Source: [Phialemoniopsis] sp. UDSM-2020
Taxonomy: Eukaryota > Ascomycota > Sordariomycetes > Thyridiales > Thyridiaceae
Direction of reading: 5' to 3'
Assembly: GCA_018873225.1 (NCBI GenBank)
Contig: JAEILZ010000001.1
Coordinates: 3,596,001 to 3,660,000 of the forward strand
Length of the DNA stretch: 64,000 bases
Under the pieces are notes generated by a model. It was not told the DNA's origin. It ran no database searches and saw nothing but the letters and a program-made list of their open reading frames with translations. The translations under genes were made by a program, and so were the position numbers. Below are positions 21,235 to 31,598 of the stretch, piece after piece (position 1 is the first letter of the stretch; the number at the start of each line of letters is the position of its first letter).

Positions 21235-21910
21235 CTAGCAGTTGGCTGTCAGATAGAAGCCCGCGAGAGGCGAGTTCTGCTGCGAAAACTGGACGCTGGC
21301 CGAGGAGCCGCCGGTCCAGGGGGACACCTCGAACAGGTAGGCCAAGTTGCTGGCGCAGCCCTCGGTGTTGATGACGGCCGAGGCGCCGGGGGCGACGGTA
21401 ACGGTACCGAAAGTGCCCGTCTGGCCGAAGCCCAGGTTCGCGCCGGCGTTGTTCCAGGTGTAGCTGTTGGGGTAGGTGATGCCGGCCGGGTTGCCCTTGA
21501 GGACGGTCGTCACATTGAGCTGGACACCGGGGCTCGCGGCGACGGGGTAGCCCTGAGGGATGGAGATGGCGAGCTGGCAGCCGTAGGACCCCTGAGGGAT
21601 GTTCTGGAAGGCGACGAGCTGGTAGGTGCGAGAATAGGGGCGGCCTGAGAGTATGGTATTAGTGGTATGTCCATGTGCATAGGTGGAAGTAGAAGGGCTC
21701 ACCATCGCTGCTAATGTATTGGCGGACGCCAAAGTTGCCAGTCGAGCCAACAGTGTTGGGCTGGACGGCGTCGGGCTGGTCCTCGGAGAGCTGCTGGAGG
21801 ATGGTCGGGTAGTAGGTGGTGCCGCAGCGAGGAGCAACCTCGACCGGGGTGGGAGATGCGAGGCTCAGGCCCAGGAGGGCAGTAAGGCCGATGAGGACGG
21901 AGTTGTACAT
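21235..21910 (-). CDS. secreted But2-family protein
   Basis: Two exons, 21910-21703 and 21644-21235, joined over a 58-bp intron, give 205 residues. A signal peptide spans about 1-18 (MYNSVLIGLTALLGLSLA). The mature part matches in style the ubiquitin-3-binding But2 C-terminal domain found in many secreted fungal proteins: CGTTYYPTILQQLSEDQPD at the start, NFGVRQYISSDG, then YQLVAFQNIPQGSYGCQL, a beta-rich core and the end AGFYLTANC. Four cysteines (near the start, in GSYGCQL, in EGCASN and at the C terminus) could form two disulfides. Such proteins are usually abundant small secreted or wall-associated products of unknown function. A TATA box at 22057-22064 suggests strong transcription. Confidence 0.78.
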
Positions 21911-22056
21911 GGTGGTTGAATGTGAGTGGTAGAAGAAACTCTGGTGTATATGGAGAGGCTGATAGGCTGAAGATCTGTATTGAACTGAAGCAGAGAGAAG
22001 ATGTTGATGCTGATGATGTTCCTAAACTCAGATATCTGTTGAGGACCACAATGTCT

Positions 22057-22064
22057 CTTTATAT
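22057..22064 (-). promoter_or_regulatory. TATA box of the But2-type gene
   Basis: ATATAAAG on the minus strand, about 150 bp upstream of the start codon at 21910, leaving room for a leader of roughly 100 bp. Confidence 0.45.
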
Positions 22065-23431
22065 CCATGAAAGTCAGAACCATCCTTCACTAGGTGGATC
22101 GGCTCCCTCACAGTTCAACATGCATTGCAATTACACATCTCTCGCCGTGTCATATGACGCTTGCGCATGCCCGACTGCAGCCGTCTGCTCACCAGTTCCA
22201 TGGTACGACCACCACAAAGCGGCCGCTACGAAGGTAAACGGCCTTTTCGGAAGTATAACGGCGGCCAGGCCGTCAGCCGCACGGGCGGGCAGTGTAGGCC
22301 ATAGTGGCACACAGCCCGAATAGGGAGTAGAGGCACCAGAAGGATCTTTCCTCAAGCCTGCTGAACAAGAGAAGATGCACTATTACCCGTGGGTGCCCAG
22401 AAGGCTACGCCGAAAGCCTTTCCAGCTGGCTTCTAGTCTCTGCGGGCTTGCTGAGGGTGTAGGCGTTGCGGCTGACGTTGAGGTTCTGAAGCTCTTCTAG
22501 ATTCGTCAGGTTTCAACACAGGCGGCGGCTGTGCCCTCCACCCCCAAGGCCGGTAACCTCCGCATCGGCCTTCTCGCATGGCCCTGTCAAACACGATGTC
22601 ATCAATCGACCTAGTCAAGCATGGCGGACATTCATCGCAAAGTTTATCGGTCACTTGTAGCGTCGTTGAGTGTTTAAGCTTAAACGGTATGAGAGAGATT
22701 GCGCTGATACGTTTTTGATGCCAACGGTCAGCAATTCCCAACGCCTGGCAAAAGGCAACGAACGGCCATCAAGATTTTGGATCGCTCCGCGACGGTACAG
22801 AAGGTTAGCTAACGTGACCGCTGGCGTGACTTCGTGGGACCGATACATGCAGCCAGCGGCTTGTTGTCATTCGTGTCGGTACTTCGGGACAAAGACATGA
22901 TGTGATGGCTTCCCCGCTAAGTAGTATCGTGGCTTGCACCGTCGAGGTCATAAGGCTGGAGCAAACACGGCACTTGGTCTGTGGGGTAGGTTATTTTTGT
23001 AACTCAGGTTCCTCGTCCAGTAAGATCACCCAAAGAAGACCTGCACTTAGAGATGGCACGAAGCCATCGCGCGTCCTCCAAGGTTGAGGGGCAGACCTCT
23101 TCTTGGCAATAGGCAGGGCACCAGTAAGGCTGCGTTCTCTGAGTCGTGATCAGCATGTGCCGGTGTAAGCTTGACGTGTAGGCTAATCGAGCGTGTCTAA
23201 AGCTGACTTCTCACAGATGTGGTGCCGTACGTCAGCCTCAGCTAGCGACTTGCTCGTATTAGTCGGAGAATAAATGTCTCGAAAGAAAAATAATCATTGA
23301 GGCCCATGAGGGTCGGGGGTATAGCAGCTCCTTCGAATGTCCGATCCTCCAACCCATGCATTTTCCCTAACCGAACGCCATGTCATGCTATGTGTGTACG
23401 TGAGCGAAGCAAGTGGAATACCGCACCACCC
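22065..23431. other. intergenic, no gene seen
   Basis: About 1.4 kb holding only short, overlapping ORFs. I see no RNA gene, repeat or motif. Confidence 0.5.
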
Positions 23432-24055
23432 TTAGAGATGCATCCCTCCATCGTCGTCCTCATCCTCGTCAACTCTCATTCGCTCCTCCAGAGCTCGTCG
23501 TAGCTGCTCGTCTGACAGGCTACCACCACCGCCTGGCCGCGGCCCATCCATGTGGACCTCTCCGTTGCGAATCGTGCCAGTCTGAAAAGTGCCGTCCCTC
23601 CAAGCCTCGTGGGCGCCAGAAGCAGCCGGCTCCCCGCTGGCAGCAGGCGCATCATCGCCATGTCCATTTATAGCAGGAGCGGCGCCGTCGCCATTCGTCA
23701 GGCCCTCTGCGGCCCTTCGCTCCGCCTCCACCTCTTCCTTGCTCTGGAACTCTGTCCAGCTGAAGCCGCGCTCCTCGACCTCCTCGCGAATCAAGCGGAT
23801 GCGGTCCTGCATGCGGTCGATGACGGTCTCGTTTTCCTTGATGGCATCGACACAGTCCTGGTCTGGCTGCGCGGCGGGGGCGCCCAGGACGGGCTCGGCG
23901 CCCGTCGCGAAGGGGCGCAGCTGCTCGTTGGAGTAGTCGAGGTGGGCGATGGAGTTGCGGATCTCGAGAACCTTGAGGTGCAGGCTGCTCAGCGAGAGAT
24001 CCTTGAGAGCTTCCGCGAAACGCGCGGGGTTGATGGGCAGTGCTTCGGAGGACAT
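23432..24055 (-). CDS. TMA17: Tma17/Adc17-like proteasome assembly chaperone
   Basis: A single exon of 207 residues. The first half resembles yeast Tma17 (Adc17): FAEALKDLSLSSLHLKVLEI, then NSIAHLDYSNEQLRPFA, and a second helix DCVDAIKENETVIDRMQDRI, matching the two-helix plan with the conserved NSI-HL-SN and ENE motifs. The yeast protein is a stress-induced chaperone that helps pair ATPase subunits of the 19S regulatory particle. The second half here is longer than yeast: a Gly/Ala/Pro-rich disordered stretch, then LSDEQLRRALEERMRVDEDE and an acidic end. The gene is divergent from the rhomboid gene. The family call is by short motif likeness and moderately secure. Confidence 0.7.
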   Translation of the reverse strand: MSSEALPINPARFAEALKDLSLSSLHLKVLEIRNSIAHLDYSNEQLRPFATGAEPVLGAPAAQPDQDCVDAIKENETVIDRMQDRIRLIREEVEERGFSWTEFQSKEEVEAERRAAEGLTNGDGAAPAINGHGDDAPAASGEPAASGAHEAWRDGTFQTGTIRNGEVHMDGPRPGGGGSLSDEQLRRALEERMRVDEDEDDDGGMHL

Positions 24056-24527
24056 TTGCGCGAATGCAAAGCTTAGAGGTGGCTGGATGTGTTGATTGTG
24101 TTCGCTTCGAAGAATGCCGGGTCGAGTTTCGGGTGCGCAACCCTTCTGAGTGTCTTTCTGAGGTCCTTGAATTAGCTGGTCGTCTTGTCGTAATCCTGGA
24201 GCTGCCTGGTCGCTGCCGTGGATCTCGGTAGAAGAAAAGAAGCACTAACCAGGGCCGCTAGCCCCGCCATCGCCAATCCACTATGGCCCCTGTCCACTGC
24301 CCAATCAGGTGCTGTAATCTTTCCCTGTAATCTGAACTCCCCCGGACCCTGTAGTTTGGGACCAAGATGATTTTAGCTTCTGGCGTAGAAATAATTTTCG
24401 ACAACCGAGAATCGGCCGACTCCGATTGTCGCATGTCACACAACGATTGTGCACACGGCAAAGATTCCATGATCGACAACGCCCAATAGCGGCGCCACCA
24501 CCGCGCCCGTCGACACTTGGATCAAAC
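24056..24527. promoter_or_regulatory. divergent promoter with two CCAAT boxes
   Basis: This interval separates TMA17 (leftward) from the rhomboid gene (rightward). CCAAT occurs at 24273-24277 and 24301-24305, 28 bp apart and in the same orientation. These are candidate binding sites for the HAP/CBC complex, which often controls mitochondrial genes in fungi. Confidence 0.5.
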
Positions 24528-26225
24528 ATGAGCAGCTTCCTGGGGCTGGCTCCTGCCCGGTCGAGTCTGCGGGCCGTCCTCGGGGCTGCCACACGGCGTG
24601 GGCCGGCCATCCTCGAGCCCCAATGCGTTCGATGTTTCGCGACGGCGCGGCAGAGCACTCATGCCCCCAGCCGACAATTGAGGTTGCAACATCGCCCTAG
24701 GTTACTGGCCGCGCCGCAGTCGACTCTCCGCCGCGTTCAGGTGAGGAGTCTGTTCTCGGGGAGGATCATCAAGGACTATGTCGACCTGCCGCCGGACTAC
24801 CAGGATGCACACGGGCTCGACTTTAGCAAAAAGTATCTCGACGAGCACGAGGTCCTCATGATATTTGGCCATGGGATGGACACGATATCAGCAAACAGGC
24901 TGCTGCAAATCTTGCACGGACGACGAGTTGCGGGCACGCTGGACGATCCTGCTCTGCAGCGTCATACGATTCTGTACTCGAAACAGCAGCAGGACGTCGC
25001 CCTCGCCTACCTGAGAAAGACGGTGCCGGTTAACGAGCTCGTCAATGCGGGGCTTAGAGCAGAGGACGAACTTGCCGAGCTGGAGGCCGCTGCCGCAGAT
25101 GGCGAGGAAGGGCAGGAGGATGTTCAGGAGAAGCAGCGGGCTGCCAAGGAGGTGGCAAGACAGGCGAACCAGTCGAAGTGGACAAAGCGGCTCTACAAGC
25201 AGAGGACGGACCCAGACGAACTCTACGGAAAGGGGTCGTTTGACAAGATTCGGGCTCGAAACGAGCTCAAGTACCAGGAGGAGCTCAGGCGGCAGGAGGA
25301 AGAGAGGAGAAGGATAGAGGAAGAGGAAGCGCGGCAGAATCCGGGCAAGCTCCAAAAGCTCGACGAGACTGCGACACGTGAGCTAAGTCCTCGGATGCAA
25401 GAGTGGCACGTCGCGGCGACGTCTACTCTCAAGGAGCCTCCGAGGATGTCAAAGTGGCAGAGGTTATGGCCCTCGTACGCAGTCATCCTTTCAATCATTG
25501 GAGCCGGCGCACTGCTGAGCACATTCTACACGCCACCAAAGCGGTCTCAGCGGCTGTTCCCTGACATCCCGCCAGCGGCAGCGACAGTAATGACCCTGAT
25601 GGCCGCCAACGTCGCCATATGGGTCATGTGGAAGGTGCCGCCCGCGTGGGGGATTATGAACCGCTATTTCCTACTCGTGGCAGCAACGCCCCGACCCCTG
25701 AGTGTCCTCGGCGCGATGATGTCTCACCAGAAAATTGGCCATCTGTCGGTCAATATGCTCTTTCTCTGGTTCTTCGGCACACGGTTGCACGACGAGGTCG
25801 GACGGGCCAACTTTCTCGAGATCTACTTCGCGTCAGGCACGCTTGGCTTCCTGGCGAGTCTGGCGAGCATCGTGATGCGCAATAGCCTGCATCTGACGAC
25901 GCTGGGGGCGTCGGGCGCGATCTACGGAGTCGCGACGGCGTATTTCATGCTGCACAAGTACGAAGGATTCAAACTGTTCGGGTTGCCGCCAGACCCGTAC
26001 AACGGGATCCAGGGCCTGGGCTTCATTGGGCTCATGGTCGGCGTCAACATCATGTCGCTCATGTCTAAGAAGCAGGTGTTGGATGTAGCGTCGCACTTTG
26101 CGGGCATGGCGGCGGGCGCGGTATACAGCGAGTACGTGCGGCGCAAGATGGACGACAAGAAGGCCAAGCCCGAGACGAAGGGCGAGAAGGATACGGGCAT
26201 GCTGGAGAGGGTTATTGAGAAGTGA
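24528..26225 (+). CDS. PCP1: mitochondrial rhomboid protease (Pcp1/PARL family)
   Basis: A single exon of 565 residues from ATG 24528 (context CAAACATG). Rhomboids of this group cut membrane proteins in the inner mitochondrial membrane, such as the dynamin Mgm1 and cytochrome c peroxidase. The first ~75 residues are Arg-rich and acid-poor, a typical presequence. The catalytic serine is Ser462 in GASGAIYG and the histidine is His523 in DVASHFAGM; the supporting HLSVN motif (His405, Asn409) precedes FLWFFG. About seven hydrophobic segments lie between 315 and 535. Yeast Pcp1 has 346 residues; the excess here is mostly residues 80-310, including a highly charged coiled-coil-like stretch at about 180-280 (EELRRQEEERRRIEEEEARQ). 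The tail is Lys-rich. Confidence 0.93.
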   Translation: MSSFLGLAPARSSLRAVLGAATRRGPAILEPQCVRCFATARQSTHAPSRQLRLQHRPRLLAAPQSTLRRVQVRSLFSGRIIKDYVDLPPDYQDAHGLDFSKKYLDEHEVLMIFGHGMDTISANRLLQILHGRRVAGTLDDPALQRHTILYSKQQQDVALAYLRKTVPVNELVNAGLRAEDELAELEAAAADGEEGQEDVQEKQRAAKEVARQANQSKWTKRLYKQRTDPDELYGKGSFDKIRARNELKYQEELRRQEEERRRIEEEEARQNPGKLQKLDETATRELSPRMQEWHVAATSTLKEPPRMSKWQRLWPSYAVILSIIGAGALLSTFYTPPKRSQRLFPDIPPAAATVMTLMAANVAIWVMWKVPPAWGIMNRYFLLVAATPRPLSVLGAMMSHQKIGHLSVNMLFLWFFGTRLHDEVGRANFLEIYFASGTLGFLASLASIVMRNSLHLTTLGASGAIYGVATAYFMLHKYEGFKLFGLPPDPYNGIQGLGFIGLMVGVNIMSLMSKKQVLDVASHFAGMAAGAVYSEYVRRKMDDKKAKPETKGEKDTGMLERVIEK

Positions 26226-27785
26226 TTAACCCACTATCTAGCAGAATGGGAGGCCTGTTTGTATCACTAGAAATGTATCCCTAGCCACCTACCCACTAGA
26301 CAGCGCATAGATTTTGGCATTAAGACATTTTGAACACGCAATGCTGAAGCAGCGGCCAGCCCGTGATTGGGGCTTGGCTGTGAGAGTGTTGCGATGGTTG
26401 AGTACGTGTGGTGTTGGGCGGAGTGCATGCATGCATTGGCCACTCACAGGCCGGCCATGTGTACCGAGAAATCCATGATGCTGTGTTTCATGGCAATCTC
26501 CCGCTTGACGAGCTACGTCACATCCTTTCTCAGCGAGCTAGGTGTTATTAGCCGCCCGAGTTCCCATGCGAATAGTGTGAAGAAAGAGACAAGAGCTTGG
26601 ACATCGTGTAATTGTAACGAAGACAACTTTCGAGAGAATAGGATCGTATGAGAAGCTGTCCCAGTTGAGGGGCCTGTCTATCGTTTGTTTCATGTGCGGA
26701 CGATCAATACTTTCTTGGTGACTTTGTTTCATTCCAATCCGCGCGAATCTTTGCTGCAAAAGCTGCTGCACACAAGCGGGCTCGACTGGCGGGAGCCATG
26801 TGGGGAGAACAAGAAACGGCCAACCCTGCTGAGTCTGACGCAAGCGTGCAGCAACCGTTGGTGCACCGGTCAATCTTCATTTTAGTGCACGCGATTGTAG
26901 GAGATCGGAGCTTTCTCAAGGACCTCGTGACAGGTAGTGTGGTGGCTTCCGTGTGTATAGGAATAATGTATACTTAATGCATTCTCGATCCAGAGACAGT
27001 GAAGACGTCAATATGGCCTCCTGAATCCTGTACGAGAAGCAAGAAACGAGACGTGTGAGAGTGACGGCTGAATAGAAGAGAAGATGCCGTTGCAGCCGGG
27101 CTCGTTGCTGCGATACCACCCAAATCGAGCCACCACCCACCACCCGCAACCCACCGTGTGTGGCTGCCGAGTCAGTGGGATTCACAGCATGAGGCGCGCC
27201 CACTTTGGTGCTGGACAAGGGGTCTTGGTAACGTCAATACAGGGTTGGCAGCTTACATTGATAGCTGAAGCGGCTGCATCATTAGTTGATTAGCTCGTTA
27301 CTTACCTGCAAGCTCTCCCCCACTGTGGGTGACAATTTTAGTGAGGCCTCATACCCATCTTTTGCAAATCCCTGGCTCGCAACAGGCCCAAATCCTTGGC
27401 CCATTCAATCCTTGGCGATCTCCCTCTGCTGATGAAATTGTTTTGATGCCTCTCTGTTCCTTCGTCCTTCTCCATTCTCCAAGCTTTGTCGAGTCCTTCT
27501 CGAGAGTTTCTTGACCTCTTTTCTTCTTGTGATACCCTACCCCCAGGCCATCTGCACGCCTTTGCGCTGTTGAACGTGTGAGCGCGTCGTGTTCCCGAGA
27601 CAACGTAATTCGTGGAACCGCATCCTTCCCCACGTCGAGCTACCTTGACCCAAGCTCGACCCCCGGTCCTACAACCTCCTCCCTGACAAGAGTGTTGTCT
27701 TCCCCAAACACAAAGGTGAAGCGCGACAGCTCTATCTTTTGACCTAACGCATCGAAACCGGACTTGGCCCGTAGAGGAGCTCGCA
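26226..27785. other. intergenic, no gene seen
   Basis: Spacer between the rhomboid and PhoD genes. The right third is pyrimidine-rich, as expected for promoter and leader of the PhoD gene. The short ORFs show no coding character. Confidence 0.5.
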
Positions 27786-30700
27786 ATGGCTCACAACGGC
27801 GACATTCCCGACGAGGAGCTGCAGGCGCGCAACCCTCACGCCTCGGCCACCAGGTGGCGTCACCAGGAGTCCTCGGCCTATGCGCGCTATGCCGCCGAGC
27901 AGCAGCAAGCTGGCGCCGGCGGGCACCATCATCACCATCACCAGAAGGCCCGTGAGCCCGAGAACCGCGGCAACACCTCCGACCTCGCCAACTTTCTCAA
28001 CTCGTCGCGCGTCTCCCCCGACGAGGCGGCGGCCGCCGCGTCTGGGTCCCCGGGCGGCACCGCCGATGGCAAGCGCTTCACGCCCATCGTGGTCGGCGCC
28101 GCTGAGGCCCGTGAGGCCACGGCCAATCGCAATGGCGATGGCGATCCCAGCCCGGAGGACACCGAGATCGCGCCCGATGCGACCACCGACGGCAGAGAGA
28201 TTGTGTGCGGACCGCTGATCAACTACCGGCGCCAGGAGGGCAATACGTGGTATGGCAGCGTGCTGATCGTCACTAAGGGCGGCGGCAAGACGCAAGATTT
28301 CACCCCGACGCTGCTGCTGCGGTACGGCGGCGAGCGACAGGCTGGCAATGGCGGTGCCGCCGCTATCGAGGGCGCCGGCGGCGCAAACGGCGCATCTGGC
28401 GGGCAGCCGACCGAGTTCAAGGGCATTTGCCTGTACTCAGATCCGCGCAACACATTCTGGCGATTCAGCATCAGCTGCGAGATCCTGCCCACCGAGAGCC
28501 GGTGGGAGTACATCCTACCCGATATGCGCTTCCACAGCAAGTCGAAGCCGCAGACCAACGTCTACCATGTACCCGCTATCACCGAGTCGATGCGCATCAT
28601 GTTCCACTCGTGCAATGGCTTCAGCGTTGGCACAGACGAGGACGCCTGGAGTGGCGCAGCGCTGTGGAACGACGTGAATCGGCGGCATGCGGAGGCGCCC
28701 TTCCACGTCATGATCGGAGGAGGCGACCAGATCTACAACGACGGTATCCGTGTCAACGGCCCGCTGCGGCAGTGGACTGCTATCGGCAACCCCAAGAAGA
28801 GGAGAGACTACCCTTTCCCGGAGTCCCTGCGCCAGGAGTGTGACGACTATTATTTGAAGAATTACATTCGCTGGTACGGCACTGAGCCCTTCGCTACAGC
28901 CAACGGCCAGATTCCGCAATTGAACATCTGGGACGACCATGATGTGAGTTCAGAGATGCCCTCGTGCTAGGTAATACCCCCACTAACTCTTCTAGATCAT
29001 TGATGGTTTCGGCTCCTACGTCAACGACTTCATGAAGTGCGATGTAAGACGACGCTTTTGCTATATACACTGAGGCATCGCATACTAATGGACGACGACA
29101 GGTTTTCCGTGGTATTGGAGGAACGGCGCACAAATACTACATGCTTTTCCAGCACCACTTACCCCCTCCGCCATCGACATATACGACTGGTACGTTTGAG
29201 TCACAATCTCGGGGACTTGATAGCGTCTGACCTTGCTTTGCTAGATGCTCCTCAAACGACAGGCGGTTCCGTGGGCAACCATGATCCCAACCAGCTCATG
29301 GATGTCTACGTTGCTGATGCGATGACTGAATCCAATTACATTGTTGGGCATAAGCCTGGTGTAAGTGACAGCGCCGTGGCGCAAGATAGCAGTGAATTTG
29401 GAAGCTGACAGCGCTTCACAGCCGTACGTGGCCGAGAAGTCCCACAACATGTTCGCAAGCCTTGGTGCCAGAATCGCATTCTTGGGCATTGATGCAAGAA
29501 CCGAGGTAGGCCTACCTAGTCTTCGTTCGTTAAAGCCTCTATCTGACCATGTAATAGCGCACACGCCATCAGATCAACTACCCCGAGACCTACGACCGCA
29601 TTTTCAACCGCCTGGATGAAGAACTGCGCGCTGCCAAGGAGAGAGGCCAGCCCTACAAGCATCTGATCCTGCTTCTGGGTATCCCCATCGCCTATCCCGT
29701 AAGCCGATCTTCTTTTCCTGTATCTACACCAAGGGTGCATAAGGCTGACTTCACCGTAGCGCCTCACATGGCTGGAAAATGTCTTCTCCAGTCCTGTCAT
29801 CGGCCCCATCAAATTCCTCAACCGCCGCTTCGGCCTCGGCGGCGGCGTGTTCAATCAATTCGATGGCAGCATCGACCTGCTCGACGACCTTGACGACCAT
29901 TACACGGCGCGCACCCACAAGAAGGAGCGTAACCACCTGATCGAGCGCCTGCAGTCCGTCTGCGCCCAGCACTCGATCCGTATCACCATCCTCGGCGGCG
30001 ACGTCCACCTGGCGGCGCTCGGCCGCTTCTACTCGAAGCCCAAGCTGCGCGTACCCACCGAGAAGGACCACCGCTACATCGTCAACGTCGTCTCCTCGGC
30101 CATCGTCAACAAACCCCCGCCGGCGGCCATCGCCAACCTGCTCGCGCGCCGCAACAAGATCCACCACCTCAACCACGACACGGACGAGACCCTGCTGCGC
30201 CTCTTCAACAAGGACCCCGGCGAGTCGGACAAGACGGCCGCCCACAACCAGGTCACCATGCCCTCGCGCAACTTTGCCATCATCACGGAGAACTCGCCCA
30301 ACGGCGCGCCCTCCCCCGACCTCCGCGGCGAGGACCCCATCGTCAACGACTTTGCCCCGCCCTCGGCCCCGGCGCTGCACAACGGCGGCAGCGGCTCCGG
30401 CTCGGGCGCAGACAGTCTCGCCCCGCCGTCCTCGCGCGGCGGCGCCGGCAGCACCCGCTCCGGCCTGTCCTCGCACAACGGCGCCCACGCCAACGGCGAC
30501 CAGTCCCAGTCCCAGCAGGACAAGAAGAAGAACCCGCCCGCCAAGCAGCCCTCGTCCAGCAAGGTCGACGGGCACTACCCCATCGGCGCGGGCGAGCAGG
30601 GCGCCGGCACGCACCACAAGGCCGCGTCGGCGCAGGCGCACGGCCGCGGCCACGACGGCTCGCTCGACGTGTGCATCCGCGTCGAGATCGACCAGCACGA

Positions 30701-30872
30701 CCGCCAGGGCCGCACCGAGGCCTACGGCCTCAGCATCCCCGCCCTCGAGTACGACGGACCCGCCGTGCCGAGCCCGGGGACATTCCGGCCGTCTACGCGC
30801 GGCTCGTCGGCCGCGTCGTCGTCTGCGGCTGGTGGTGGCGGCGGTTCGAGTAGGCCTGTCACTCGGTCGTAG
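27786..30872 (+). CDS. PhoD-like metallophosphoesterase, fungal long type
   Basis: Seven exons (27786-28943, 28996-29043, 29102-29189, 29245-29360, 29422-29505, 29558-29698, 29760-30872) with introns of 52-61 bp give 915 residues. The PhoD fold spans about residues 130-700. Metal-binding blocks are GGGDQIYND (about 316), QLNIWDDHD at the end of exon 1, and ILGGDVHLAALGR with His628. Members of this family are phosphodiester or phosphomonoester hydrolases; the fungal branch has no known substrate. The absence of a signal peptide argues for an intracellular protein. The N terminus is disordered and contains six consecutive histidines (47-52). The last ~200 residues are Ser/Gly/Pro-rich, broken by a block DGSLDVCIRVEIDQHDRQG and YGLSIPALEYD. 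It is convergent with DIS3. Confidence 0.9.
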
Positions 30873-31598
30873 GGGGCCAGGTGCGAGGGCGCCGCCGGGG
30901 TGCTTGTGCTGACCCCTTGCAGGACCCTGAAGCGGCACAGGAGGAAAGTGAGACGGACTGTGGAGAGGGGGAGCGAAGGGAGCCTGGACGGCATGGATGA
31001 TGACGAGCAGGAACATGAGCGGGAGACGGAGAGGGAGCATGTCGTCCTGCTGCGGCGATGGCAGCCGCGGGACGGCGGTGCGCACGTGTATCTCCAGGCT
31101 GGAGCGATGAATTGAGGAAGGTCCCAAGCTGGACATGAAGGGAGGGATGTTTATGGGGCGTGATGCTTTTGAATCTTACCTTGTTGGCTTTCTTGCTCTG
31201 CGCATACGGTGAGAGCAAGAAACCGGGTAAGGAGTAATGGGATGGATGGATGGAGCTGGAGGTGATGGAGACGACGCCTCTTTGTAGACGTAGAAAGACA
31301 ATACCCATGTTTTCATTTTTCTTTGCTTTTCGACATACATCTCACAGCATAAAATGAAGTCACTTGCTAATCATCGTGTTGAGAAGTTGTCTGGACATGG
31401 CCCAAAGGCATTGTCAATGCATTGGCTCCATCTAAATCCGCCTTCCTCAGAAGTCCTGGCATGCGCCTTAGAGCTGGTATTTCATATCATCCTCTTATGC
31501 GACCGATCACCAGATACCTCGCATATAGTCCGCCTATATGCATCTTTGTCACCTGCTAACGTGAAGCCATTAAACCCCTAAAACAGATATCACCCCTT
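30873..31598. other. convergent 3' region, no gene seen
   Basis: Between the PhoD and DIS3 3' ends. A 71-codon ORF at 30900-31115 is rich in charged residues but lacks any support as a gene or joinable exon. A short GGAT repeat lies near 31240-31252. Confidence 0.5.

Noticed and set aside
30900..31115. 71-codon ORF after the PhoD stop, as an extra PhoD exon
   Set aside because: No donor near the PhoD end gives a sensible in-frame join; left as 3' flank.
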